Of a stretch of DNA of 64,000 nucleotides, positions 52,071 through 61,068 are shown piece by piece. This stretch comes from JAHJQQ01 sp963737555 (GTDB lineage: Bacteria > Pseudomonadota > Gammaproteobacteria > Thiohalobacterales > Thiohalobacteraceae): positions 1-64,000 of the forward strand of contig CAVTTB010000001.1 of assembly GCA_963737555.1 (NCBI GenBank), given 5' to 3'. The notes below the pieces were generated by a model that searched no databases, was not told the origin of the DNA, and was given only the letters and a program-made list of their open reading frames with translations. Numbering within the stretch: position 1 is the first letter of the stretch; each line of letters starts with the position of its first letter. The position numbers and the translations under genes were made by a program.

Positions 52071-53009
52071 TTTGTTTTCGTGAATGTTGGCGTAGATGCG
52101 CGACTGCCAGAAATCGAAAAAATTAAACCAGTTGTAGGGTGCGAGGCGGCAGTAGTGATCCAGCAGCGCAGCATAACGGGTGATGGCCGCTTCCAGAGCG
52201 GCTTCGCGTTGATCGCGCGCAACGTCGGAAAAATCCGCCAACGGATCGAAATGAATGGCGTAACGGTTGCCGCCCAGATACAGCCCGGTCATGAACACCA
52301 CCGGACGCCGCAGCAATGCGGCCATGCGGAACGGTCCGCTGGGCAAGTACGCAGTAGCGCCGAGGATTTGCACAGGGGTGAGGGCATCGTTGCCCGGGGT
52401 GCGATCGGCCAACATGCCGACGACACAACCTTCATCCAGACGCTCCTGTACCTTGAGCATGGAATCGACATGTCCCAGGCCAATGATGTCTTGCATGGCC
52501 TGCGGATTGATGGCCGCCAGCATGGCGTTAATTTTTTGCGCATTCTCTTCATGCATGAGCATGGCGATGCGCAAATCCGTGTCTTTCCAGCCCAGCGCGC
52601 GGATCACTTCGAAGCTGCCCAGGTGCGCGCCCACCAGAAACAGGCCATTGCCGTCGGCCAGCAGCTTGCGCACGGTGTCCTGGCCGTGCACTTCAAGATC
52701 AAACAAGTCGAAGCGACGGTTGAGCAGATAGATACGGTCATGAATGGTGGCGGCGAACGTGAAAAAATGCCGGTACAGGTCGCGCCAGTGGGCGGGTCGA
52801 CCTAATGCGCGGCCGAGATAATTGCGTGAAGCACGCCGACTGGCCGGTGCGAACAACAGAAAATAACTGGCGATCAGATGCAGCACGCCGCGCGCTGTGC
52901 GCCGCCCCAGACGCAGTGAAATCCACGTCATGAGGCGCAGCATGAGCATGTTGCTGCGTTCCGGCGTATGCGCCCAGTCGGCTTGGCTGACGGTCGGGCG
53001 CGCTGTCAT
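52071..53009 (-). CDS. LpxL/HtrB-like lysophospholipid acyltransferase, in frame with the LolA gene
   Basis: About 313 residues from MTARPTVSQ. An amphipathic/membrane segment (LMTWISLRLGRRTARGVLHLIASYFLLFAP) leads to the LPLAT core: LADGNGLFLVGAHLGSFEVIRAL (GAHxGSFE, HxxxxE-type motif), LMHEENAQKINAMLAAINP, a CVVGMLADRTPGND block and YLPSGPFRMAALLRRPVVFMTGLY. Its last codons (FDFWQSRIYANIHENK) read straight into the LolA start, with no stop codon. Either the two are truly fused or one base is wrong in the A-rich GAAAACAAAATGA tract, which would create an ATGA overlap. It likely acylates the glycolipid precursor. Confidence 0.8.
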
Positions 53010-53314
53010 GCAGATGATCTCCGCGGCACGATACTGCCGCTGGCAATTTTGCGCGCGCCCGACATGATGTCGAAACGGATTGTGCCGCTCGCTGACAGGC
53101 TGTGTTGGATTTCCAGTTCGTCGCCGGGATGCGCCGGACTCAGAAATTTGACCGAACTGATTTCGCAGAGATCCAGCGCGATCCCGCGGGACTCGGCAAT
53201 GCTGTGCAGCGCCACGTCCAGCAGCACGACACCGGGAAGGATGGGGGTGCCGGGAAAATGTCCGGCAAAAGCTGGATGCTCTGACGGGACGATCCAACGC
53301 GTGGTGTTGTTCAT
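53006..53314 (-). CDS. FabZ-like hotdog dehydratase
   Basis: A 102-residue single-domain hotdog protein. HPAFAGHFPGTPILPGVVLLDVAL is the FabZ/FabA signature helix with the active-site His, followed by SSVKFLSPAHPGDELEIQ and a C-terminal strand GARKIASGSIV. FabZ-like dehydratases partner with the other cluster dehydratase to make the conjugated double bonds. Short for FabZ (usually about 150 aa) but typical of aryl-polyene clusters. The start and stop both overlap neighbours. Confidence 0.82.
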   Translation of the reverse strand: MNNTTRWIVPSEHPAFAGHFPGTPILPGVVLLDVALHSIAESRGIALDLCEISSVKFLSPAHPGDELEIQHSLSASGTIRFDIMSGARKIASGSIVPRRSSA

Positions 53315-54682
53315 GCGGATTTCTGCGCGCGACGCGCCTGAAACAGGGCTTGCAGCGCCTCGCGCGGCAGCTTGCCGGTGCGGTTACGTGGCAGTGCCTC
53401 TACAAACAGCAGTGGCCGCGGCAGGAAAACCGGGTCGATAGATTCACGCAGCGCCGCCAGCAGATGGGCCGCCTCCATTCCCGGAGCCACCACGCACGCC
53501 GCAAGTCGGGTGACATGGTCGGGACTGGTTTCATCGGGCATATAAAAAGCGCCGTCCACGACGCCTGGAATGGAATTGAGCAGGTGATTGAGGCCTGCCA
53601 GCGAATGCCGTTTGCCCGCGATATTGACCAGGTCGGCCATGCGCCCGTGCAGTAAGAAATGCTCGTCTGTAATAGGTTCAAGTATGTCGTTCATGGTGGT
53701 CGGCGTCTCGATGTGAGCGCCGGACGCGCGCACGCGGTCACCTTCCACGATCAATTTTATACCGGGGAGCAACTGCCATTGTGCGGTTTGCGTGGAGCGG
53801 CGGGTAGCGATCTGGCCGGTTTCGGTGCTGCCATAGATTTCCATGAGCGGCGCATTGCAACGGGCCTCGATGTCCTGCGCGAGTTGAGCAGACAGCGGCG
53901 CCGTGGCCGATACCACGCCTGCGATCTCCGGCAGCGCCAGTCCCGTATCCAGTCCCGGCATCCATCCCGGCATCCAGCAGGGCGCGCAGATGCAAGGGCG
54001 AGGACACCAGCACGCGTGGCGTGGGGACAGCCGCCAGTGCCTGGCAAATGTCGGCCGGGTAAAACGGCTGCGCGTGGCTGAGTGCGTTGCCGCTGCACCA
54101 TGCCATCAGCACCGTGGATTCAAGCCCGTACATGTGCTGCGGCGGTACCGTGCCAACCAGGGTGCAGTGCGTATCATGCAATATCCCCAGACGCACTGCC
54201 TCGGCCTGTACGCTGCTGACCAGTGCGCCCCAGGTTTTGGGATGCGGTTGCGGGGTACCGGTCGAGCCCGAAGTGAATACCACCGCGATGCGCTGGCTGC
54301 TATCGATTTGCGGAATCGTAACTGCGTCCGCTTGGCCGCCAATGCCCATGGCCGGGTAGCGCAGTTGCGGCAGATCCACCGTGCACACGTCGCTATCGGT
54401 CAAACAAAACACATCCGGTGCAAAGATCTTGATCTGGCGCACCGTTTCCGGTGTGTGCGTAGACGGCAGCAGGCTGACTTTGCCGGCCACAATCGCCGCC
54501 GCCAAACCCACGCTAAAACAGTAACGGTCGCTGCACATATTGAGCAGATGACTCCCTGCGGGAAACAGGGCGGCAAGCTGCCGGACCTCGGCCAGGAACT
54601 GGCGCAGCGTGACCGCACCCTCGGCGCGCCAGGCGACGATGCTGTCCGGGGAGGCGTGCGATACCAGTGGCAGCGGCGACAT
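53311..54682 (-). CDS. AMP-dependent acyl-ACP/CoA ligase of the pigment cluster (one frame change)
   Basis: About 455 residues in two frames (change near 53960). The AMP-binding P-loop VVFTSGSTGTPQPHPKTW, GTVPPQHMYGLE, the A5 motif EIYGSTETG, and the A8 and A10-like regions (LHGRMADLVNIAGKRHSL, NRTGKLPRE) are all present. It activates the aryl starter, probably hydroxybenzoate made by the chorismatase, for loading onto the ACP. It is second after the COG4648-like gene and stops in ATGA overlap with the FabZ-like gene. Confidence 0.82.
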
Positions 54683-54684
54683 GT

Positions 54685-55341
54685 TTAAGACTGCGACTGA
54701 CTATCGGCGGGGCGCGCCGCGTTATCACGGAATGCCCGTATCGCATCGAGAATGTGCGCATGCTGCATATCGGGGAGTACCCGTCGGCGTACCCAGTATT
54801 CGACTATGAACATCAAGGCGACCAGCGGCAACGTCAGAAAATTGGTAAAGACAGACCATGCGCTCAGGGGTGCCAGGAAAAACAGCACAGTGGAGGCTGC
54901 GGCCATCGCGGCAAAAAACACGCTCCAGGCGACTGTGACCTGGCGTGTATAAATTTCCTGCTGCGGCGTCAATGGCGCATGCAGCGCCGCCGCGAAGCGG
55001 GTGCACAGCGGTTGGCGCCCGGCGATCAGGGTGCGCGCGAAAGTGATGAACAGTACCAGCTGCATGCCCAGAGATTGCAACCAGTAGACCAGCCCAAAAT
55101 GTTGTTCGAGCGCCGACCATCCAGCCCACAGCGCCACACACGCCAGCACAAACATGCCTGACATGAGAATACGTTGGGGTGAACGCCAGGCCAGCACCAA
55201 TGCAAGCAATGCCACGGGCGCGATGGCCACCAGCGCGCCCAGGCTGCCGTTGTGCGCCGATTCGTTCGTGTAGTGCGCCAGCAGCGAATAGCCGATCAAC
55301 AGCGTGGCAATACCCAGCCAGCGCAGGATGCGACGTGCCAT
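54685..55341 (-). CDS. COG4648-type predicted membrane protein of the pigment cluster
   Basis: A 218-residue protein with about six hydrophobic segments (LGIATLLIGYSLLAHY, GALVAIAPVALLALVLAW, ILMSGMFVLACVALWAGW, and the pair VAWSVFFAAMAAASTVLFFLAPLSAW and FLTLPLVALMFIVEYWVRRR). Members of COG4648 are regular in aryl-polyene clusters and have no assigned function. The ATG at 55341 overlaps the ACP stop (TAATG); the longer ORF to 55557 runs inside the ACP gene. Confidence 0.8.
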   Translation of the reverse strand: MARRILRWLGIATLLIGYSLLAHYTNESAHNGSLGALVAIAPVALLALVLAWRSPQRILMSGMFVLACVALWAGWSALEQHFGLVYWLQSLGMQLVLFITFARTLIAGRQPLCTRFAAALHAPLTPQQEIYTRQVTVAWSVFFAAMAAASTVLFFLAPLSAWSVFTNFLTLPLVALMFIVEYWVRRRVLPDMQHAHILDAIRAFRDNAARPADSQSQS

Positions 55342-55631
55342 TAGCGGGTTCTCTTTGCGGCGATATAGTCGGTGAGGCTGCGCAGTGAGCTGAACACGTG
55401 CTGGTTGTCCGCGTCGTCGGCACGCAGTTGCAGGCCGTAGCGCTTGGAAACCACCAGCGCAACTTCCAGCACATCGATCGAGTCCAGGCCGAGGCCCTCG
55501 CCATACAAGACGGCATCGGGTGTGATTTGATCTGCTGTGACCTCGAGGTTCAGGCACTCGATCATCAATTCGGCAACTTCACGTTGCAAATCTGCGGTAG
55601 TGGAGACAGTAGGATTTTGGTTGTCTTGCAT
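55341..55631 (-). CDS. acyl carrier protein of the pigment cluster
   Basis: A 96-residue ACP with the phosphopantetheine site GLDSIDVLE (Ser about residue 48 of the chosen start), preceded by DAVLYGEGLGL and followed by EVALVVSKRYGLQL. The ATG at 55631 (MQDNQNP) is preferred; 55658 is possible. It is the first gene of the minus-strand operon, so the main promoter should lie in the next 380 bp. Only one ACP is visible; many aryl-polyene clusters carry two. Confidence 0.85.
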   Translation of the reverse strand: MQDNQNPTVSTTADLQREVAELMIECLNLEVTADQITPDAVLYGEGLGLDSIDVLEVALVVSKRYGLQLRADDADNQHVFSSLRSLTDYIAAKRTR

Positions 55632-56014
55632 AGAGTTTGTAGAAGTGTATAGAGCCATATGTACTAAAGCGACAAACGATTCACCGCATGACGCATTTTA
55701 CCTGCTGGAACTGGATAGCTCCAATAAATTAGATTGCTTTGGCATGCCTCGAGGCCAAAATAACGGCCAAACCCCGTCATTCACCATCGCCAGGAACGGA
55801 CTCTGGGTCAGGCCGACTGTCCGGCAAAATGCCTGGATACGGGTGGATCATCTAATCGCGGAGTGATTCACACGAAGGCCTATTGAGAGATCTGGACGGC
55901 CAAGACTCGAGCGGGTCACTATTTGCGGGTCAAGTTCGCACTTGGTGTCGTACACAAACGGCAGCAATGTGACTGATGGTCGGAGAAAGCAGCGCGTATT
56001 TACCGAGGACAGCC
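55632..56014. other. upstream region of the pigment operon
   Basis: 383 bp between the divergently placed ACP gene and the next plus-strand gene. It should hold the promoter for the minus-strand operon. ACATATG and A-rich tracts near 55655-55690 are present, but no clear -35/-10 pair stands out. No ORF of note. Confidence 0.35.
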
Positions 56015-56191
56015 ATGGACCCCTATCTTGTCGAAGTCGCCCGCACCATCGACGCGCTGAATGACCGTGCGTCGATCAATGAGGCGATGGATAAACTCGA
56101 ATTTCTTTACGAGGCTTTGGACGAGCAGCAACAGGACATGCTCAGCGATCTGCTGCACCGCCTGCAGAAAAAACTCGAAGCGCTGGGTTGA
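56015..56191 (+). CDS. small helical hypothetical protein
   Basis: 58 residues, MDPYLVEVARTIDALNDRASINEAMDKLEFLYEALDEQQQDMLSDLLHRL and a short tail. It is strongly helical, Leu/Glu-rich and coiled-coil-like. A GAGGA site precedes the ATG. Not recognised, but the codon use and neighbour support a real gene. Possibly a subunit partner of the next ORF, 27 bp downstream. Confidence 0.55.
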   Translation: MDPYLVEVARTIDALNDRASINEAMDKLEFLYEALDEQQQDMLSDLLHRLQKKLEALG

Positions 56192-56218
56192 ATAATCCCA
56201 TGCCCACGTTTCGCACCT

Positions 56219-57145
56219 ATGCGCAGCGCCGAGCTGTCGCCGTTCAAGGGGACGGTGCAGGTTATCGAAGTCACGGATGGACGTGCGCTGAGCTACGACG
56301 GCTGGTTGTGGCATATCCAGTTGCGGTCTGCAGACATGATTCCCGAACGGGTATGGGGCGGCATTGGACCGCGCCAATCCTCGCGGCCATTTTTTCATTA
56401 CGGGAGTTGGGCGCTGGACGGCGAGATCCGGCGCCTGCCGCACAATCCCGTCCTGGGTGATGTCTCCAAATATCCGGCGCTGGCGGAATTGCTCGCAGCC
56501 TTGCGTGAACGCCCGCAGTTGCCATTCAACCTGCAAGATCGCTACGAGTGTTGGGTGGTGGATAACGAAGGGCTGCCCGTGATGTTGTTCGCGAGCGCGT
56601 GTGATGCGGATACGCGCACATTACCGCCCCACGCACGTTGGCAGGCCAGCAGTCCGGAGGATCCGCTATTCTATTCGGCGGCACTTGCGGCCTCCGGACA
56701 TGAGCTGGATAAGCCGCACGCCGCCTGGTTGGTCGAACAACTGACGCGACACGTGGGCACGCCGCTGAGCTTGCACTGGATTCACCGTGAGGACGATGGC
56801 AGCGGTGCGGGCCTCGACGGCAAACATCTGCGTTCGGAGTGGGTGACACGTCGGCTGCCGGCGACTGCGTTTCCGCCGCTGTTGTTGCGCGAGGTCTGGC
56901 AAGATCCGCTGATCGCCGCGGTCGTTCAGGATTATATCGCCTGGCAGGCGCCGTATCTGCTGATGCTACCGGATCTCACCGAGACTCAACGCCGCGCACT
57001 TGAGATCCAGGCGTGCCGTCGGCCGCAGCCACTCATGCAGGTGCGGCGTCTGCTGCCGGTGATGCTGGACAAGACATTGATCAATGCGACCCTGGTGCGG
57101 GCGCGTTTGGAGCTGGCCGATGGGATCAATACGGCGGATGTGTGA
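56219..57145 (+). CDS. conserved hypothetical protein
   Basis: A 308-residue soluble protein starting MRSAELSPFKG (a GTG- or ATG-initiated extension from 56201 is out of frame). It shows GWLWHIQLRSADM, RLPHNPVLGDVS, CWVVDNEGLPVMLFASACDADTR and PPLLLREVWQDPLI. The family is not recognised. The C-terminal half is helical with charged residues. No signal peptide or metal motif stands out. It lies in an apparent two-gene unit with the 58-residue protein. Confidence 0.5.
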   Translation: MRSAELSPFKGTVQVIEVTDGRALSYDGWLWHIQLRSADMIPERVWGGIGPRQSSRPFFHYGSWALDGEIRRLPHNPVLGDVSKYPALAELLAALRERPQLPFNLQDRYECWVVDNEGLPVMLFASACDADTRTLPPHARWQASSPEDPLFYSAALAASGHELDKPHAAWLVEQLTRHVGTPLSLHWIHREDDGSGAGLDGKHLRSEWVTRRLPATAFPPLLLREVWQDPLIAAVVQDYIAWQAPYLLMLPDLTETQRRALEIQACRRPQPLMQVRRLLPVMLDKTLINATLVRARLELADGINTADV

Positions 57146-57249
57146 GCGTTAGGATGGGGTAGTGATGAGCGGTCATCTTTGACAGTGCCATGCAGAGAGG
57201 ACGTTATGATCGTCCGCTACGGCCTCTGAAATTATTTGAGAAACCCAGG

Positions 57250-57726
57250 CTACCTGGACGCAGCCGGAAAAATATGCGGTGCATGACAGCTCACGCAATC
57301 GCTGGGATTGCTGGGATGTCCCTTGGACGTTAAAGCCGCCGAATGACAGGTCAGGCACCGATCTACGCCCACAACATAACCGGTTGCACCAATTCCGGAA
57401 TAATGTCCGGTCAGATTGGGTTTCGGCTTACCCAGTTCGGCCGCCGTGTGGGTGCCGTGGCAGGCATTGCACTTGACCATGGCATGGGTCATGAGCGACT
57501 TGGAATAGTCATCCACCAACTGGGTGTTGGCTTCGTGACAGCCGCCCGACAAACACGAGCCGCTGTATTCCACGGCGAAGCTGGTGTTGTACTGCCTCGT
57601 GTCTGTACTACTGCCAGCGCCATTACCCGAGCCTTTAGCAGCCCAGGCGCCGGGCGAGACGCAGATCGCCAGTGCCATGATCATCACGGTGAAAAGCTTG
57701 TCAAATTGCAGGTTTCCGAAATTCAT
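57250..57726 (-). CDS. periplasmic tetraheme c-type cytochrome
   Basis: 158 residues from MNFGNLQ, after a GAGAGGACG ribosome site. The signal peptide (VMIMALAICVSPGAWA) is followed by four heme-binding sites: CLSGGCH (unusual CX4CH spacing), CNACH, CLTCH and CVSCH. Distal ligands are probably His residues such as THAMV and GHYS. It lies 14 bp after the molybdopterin enzyme gene, in the position expected for its electron donor or acceptor (NapB-like role). The four hemes and their spacing do not match NapB (two hemes) or NapC. Confidence 0.82.
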   Translation of the reverse strand: MNFGNLQFDKLFTVMIMALAICVSPGAWAAKGSGNGAGSSTDTRQYNTSFAVEYSGSCLSGGCHEANTQLVDDYSKSLMTHAMVKCNACHGTHTAAELGKPKPNLTGHYSGIGATGYVVGVDRCLTCHSAALTSKGHPSNPSDCVSCHAPHIFPAASR

Positions 57727-57739
57727 GTTGTTCGTCCTC

Positions 57740-60235
57740 TCAAGCTTTGGCGAGACTGATGGCGCAGTGTTTGTATATCGGTTGACCACTGATCGCATCC
57801 ACGTAGTTCATGGTCAGCCGGTTAGTCGCGACCGCGCGCCCACCGTTCTGCATTAAATCGGACGGATCGATATCGCCGAAGTGCATGGGCATGAAACATG
57901 CGCCTGGTGCCACAGTATCTGTGACTTTGGTTTTCACCGTGACCGTGCCGCGGCGTGATGCCACATGCACGAGGTCGCCGGTTATCACACCCAGTGTGCT
58001 CGCATCAGCGGGGTTAATTTCGATATAGGTTTCCGGCACCATCTCGTGCAGTTGTGCCACGCGCTTGGTTTTGGTGCGGCTGTGAAAATGCTCGATCACG
58101 CGACCGCTATTGAGCCAGAACGGATAGCTGGCATCGGGCACTTCCGGAGGTGCCTCATGGTCCACCGCCCACAAGTAAGCGCGCGCCTTGTTGTCCGGAT
58201 CGATCCACTCAGCAGTCGGTGTTTTTCCATACTGAGCGCGATCCCAGTTGGTGTTGAACTTGCCATCGCTATACAGGCGTTTACCGCCCAGTAGATTGTT
58301 GGGTGTCGACGGCCAGGGAATGCCATTGTTGGACTCGAGGTTGGCGTAGGTCATGCCGCTCATATCGCAGGGGCGGCCGCTGGAAGCTGTTTTCCATTCG
58401 TTAAAACATTGCTCGGTGGTGGCGGCGCTGACCAGTGATTTACCGTTGAGATCGCCATAACGAGACGGGTTCATGGTCGCCAGTTTGTCGGCCACTTTCT
58501 TGATAATCTCGAAATCCGAATAGGCGCCATAGTTGGGGCGCAGCTCGAAGCCGGGTGGATTGACCGCTTGCTTGCCCAGATTGACCTTGCGTTCCGAACA
58601 GGTGTAAACGCCGGTTTTCTCGCCCCACTGTGCCGCGGGCAGGAACAGATCGGCAAAGTGTGCCGTTTCCATCGGCGTGTAAATATCCTGCACCACTACG
58701 AAGGGCCGATTGGGATTACCAAAGTCGAGGTATGAATAGAGCTTGTTCAGATCGGGCAGGGTTACCGCCGGGTTGGTGCAGGCGTTCCAGAACACCTTGA
58801 GCTGGCCGTTCCGCATCATGTCTACCATGGAGTTGATGTCCTGGTAGTCCTTGTTCGAGGTGACAACGGTGGTTCCCTTGCGCGGGATACGTCCAGTTGG
58901 AACCTTCCATAGAGTTTCGAGTGCCGACACATGCGTTGCATTGAAGATATTGCGGTAACCGCTGAGTGACGATGAACCGCCGGCCTCGCGGTTGCTCATG
59001 GCCGTGGTTTGACCGGTGATGGAAAATGGCGCCGAACCGGGACGGCCGATCTTGCCGGTGATGAGGTGCATGGCACAGAGCAAACGTACTGTGTTGGTGC
59101 CGCCCATCGACTGGTACACACCCATCACAAACATCGACAAGGTTTCTGGTGAGGTGGCGATCCATTGCGCGGCCTTCTGGATATCCGCTGCGGGCACGCC
59201 GGTGATGCTGGACACATAATCCGGTGTATAGGTGGCGACCTTGGCCGCCAGTGCGGCAAAGTTGCGGGTGTAGGCGTTGACGTAAGCTGTGTTCACCCAG
59301 TTGTTGGCGATGATTTGCTGGAGCAGGCCGTTCATCAGTGCCACATTGGTGCCGGCACGGAGTTGCAGATGCAGATCGGCGCTGCGCGCCGTCTGGGTGC
59401 GGCGTGGATCGGCGACAATCAGCTTGGGGGCGCGCGTTGACTTGCGGGCGTTGATAATGCGTCGCCAGATCTGCGGGTGCATCTCCGCCGGGTTCATGCC
59501 AATCAGGAAGAAACAGTCGGTGCTTTCGATGTCGTCGTAACAACCGGGCGGGCCGTCGGAGCCGAAGCTGGTCATGTAGCCGTACACGGCAGAGGCCATG
59601 CATAAACGGGTGTTGGAATCCATGGTGGCAGTGCCGATGGCGCCTTTACCCAGCTTGCCCATGGCGTAGTATTCCTCGAGCATCCACTGGCCGGTGTTGT
59701 AGATGCCCACCGAATCCGGGCCGTAGCCGTTTACGGCTTGATCAATCTTCGTCGCCAGCAGTGAGATGGCCTCATCCCAGGTGATGATGTCGTAACCCCC
59801 TGTGGCATTGCGTAACAACGGATATTTGCCGCGCTCACCATCGCGCAGATCCTTGTCGTTGAGTGCCTTGTATTCGTACACACCCTTGACGCAGATACGC
59901 CCGGCATTCGTCGGGTGCTTGTCGTTACCCTTGACGGCAACCGCTTCGCCGGCAGCATTGATGCCGATTTTCAATCCGCAGCCGACCGAACAGAAACCGC
60001 ATACTGAATAAACCCACTGGCTGACATTGGCAAAGGTGTCATCGGCGCGGGCCTCGCCACTGGCCAGTAGATTGAGGATGCCTCCGCCCAAAACCGCCTG
60101 GCTGCCGAGCAGTGCGCTCCATTTCAGAAATGTGCGTCGGTCGTGATTGATCAATAAATTGTCGCGTTTAAGATTTTCGATCTCATCGCGAGTGAAGAGG
60201 TGCATCGGGATGTCACCAAGACGCTTGTTTGGCAT
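57740..60235 (-). CDS. Tat-exported molybdopterin oxidoreductase, NapA-like
   Basis: An 831-residue DMSO-reductase-family enzyme. The twin-Arg signal DRRTFLKWSALLG has RR at 33-34. The [4Fe-4S] site is C79, C82, C86 and C115 (VCGFCSVGCG...GRICVKG). The Mo ligand is C212 (SNTRLCMASAV), as in NapA. MGD-binding blocks and the C-terminal molybdopterin-dinucleotide domain (FWLNSGRVIEHFHSRTKT, HFGDIDPSDLMQNGG) follow. ATG 60235, with GGAG 9 nt upstream, is preferred to 60244. Closest in layout to periplasmic nitrate reductases, but no napB, napC or napD is nearby, so the substrate is uncertain. The tetraheme gene is directly downstream. Confidence 0.85.
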   Translation of the reverse strand: MPNKRLGDIPMHLFTRDEIENLKRDNLLINHDRRTFLKWSALLGSQAVLGGGILNLLASGEARADDTFANVSQWVYSVCGFCSVGCGLKIGINAAGEAVAVKGNDKHPTNAGRICVKGVYEYKALNDKDLRDGERGKYPLLRNATGGYDIITWDEAISLLATKIDQAVNGYGPDSVGIYNTGQWMLEEYYAMGKLGKGAIGTATMDSNTRLCMASAVYGYMTSFGSDGPPGCYDDIESTDCFFLIGMNPAEMHPQIWRRIINARKSTRAPKLIVADPRRTQTARSADLHLQLRAGTNVALMNGLLQQIIANNWVNTAYVNAYTRNFAALAAKVATYTPDYVSSITGVPAADIQKAAQWIATSPETLSMFVMGVYQSMGGTNTVRLLCAMHLITGKIGRPGSAPFSITGQTTAMSNREAGGSSSLSGYRNIFNATHVSALETLWKVPTGRIPRKGTTVVTSNKDYQDINSMVDMMRNGQLKVFWNACTNPAVTLPDLNKLYSYLDFGNPNRPFVVVQDIYTPMETAHFADLFLPAAQWGEKTGVYTCSERKVNLGKQAVNPPGFELRPNYGAYSDFEIIKKVADKLATMNPSRYGDLNGKSLVSAATTEQCFNEWKTASSGRPCDMSGMTYANLESNNGIPWPSTPNNLLGGKRLYSDGKFNTNWDRAQYGKTPTAEWIDPDNKARAYLWAVDHEAPPEVPDASYPFWLNSGRVIEHFHSRTKTKRVAQLHEMVPETYIEINPADASTLGVITGDLVHVASRRGTVTVKTKVTDTVAPGACFMPMHFGDIDPSDLMQNGGRAVATNRLTMNYVDAISGQPIYKHCAISLAKA

Positions 60236-60467
60236 GCTGCTCATCTCCGGCTTTAAATCGCTTGAATAAACGAGTGTCATTATTTCAGGTATGTCGGTAG
60301 CGAATAACCTGAATCGGTTCTGACTATGACAAATGGCGCCTCGCTGAAATAAAATTCGGTTACAGTGAAATGGCGCACGGTATTAACAATAAACAGCTAT
60401 ATTTGAAATTGCGTTGGTTAAGCATTGCCATGCTGTGAATCTCATCAGGCGCTACGCTATAAGTTCA

Positions 60468-60947
60468 TTACTGAATTACGGAGGATCGCTTCTCGGCGAT
60501 ATAATCTTCCAGGTCCTGTCGCGTCACGATGCCGACTTCACCGGCGACCAGCGTACCTTGCGGGTCGATGATGTAGGTGGTGGGCAAGGCCGGCACGGGG
60601 CCGAGCGGTGTGATTGGAATCGGTTCGCTGCGCAGAACGGGGTAAGGAATCGACTGTTCAGCGACGAATGTTTCGAGCTCGCGTGGATTGATTGTTTCGA
60701 AATTAACGCCGACGACGACAATATCCTTGCGCGCGTTTTCTTTATGTAAGGAAATCAGCTCGGGAAATTCCTTGCGACAGGTGCCGCACCAGGTCGCCCA
60801 ATAATTCACGATCACCCATTTGCCGCGGAATTGCTCCAGCGACTGCAGGCGGCCATTCAGATCCGGCAAGGCATAGTCAACCGCACTGGCCGGCAGGCAA
60901 ATTGCCAACAACAGTCCGGACAAGAATCGGGCGATCCAGGTGTTCAT
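60468..60947 (-). CDS. TlpA/ResA-like periplasmic thioredoxin
   Basis: 159 residues from MNTWIARF. The signal peptide (FLSGLLLAICLPASA) is followed by a thioredoxin-fold domain: LPDLNGRLQSLEQFRGKWVIVNYWATWCGTC with redox pair C54 and C57 (WCGTC), then VVVGVNFE, a PVLRSEPIPITPLGPVPALPTTYIID insertion including the cis-Pro (ALPTT) and DPQGTLVAGEVG. It may reduce heme-binding Cys during cytochrome maturation, which fits the neighbouring cytochrome. It is separated from the molybdopterin gene by 230 bp. Confidence 0.83.
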   Translation of the reverse strand: MNTWIARFLSGLLLAICLPASAVDYALPDLNGRLQSLEQFRGKWVIVNYWATWCGTCRKEFPELISLHKENARKDIVVVGVNFETINPRELETFVAEQSIPYPVLRSEPIPITPLGPVPALPTTYIIDPQGTLVAGEVGIVTRQDLEDYIAEKRSSVIQ

Positions 60948-61068
60948 AGTGGGTGGATTCCGCTGTAACGGTTTGCGTAAAAATCCCCCGATGGACCTGC
61001 GGCGCATCCGCCGACTGTGGCGTACCGCAGATCCATACAGGGGCACAATCACCTAGGCCCGAATCGGC

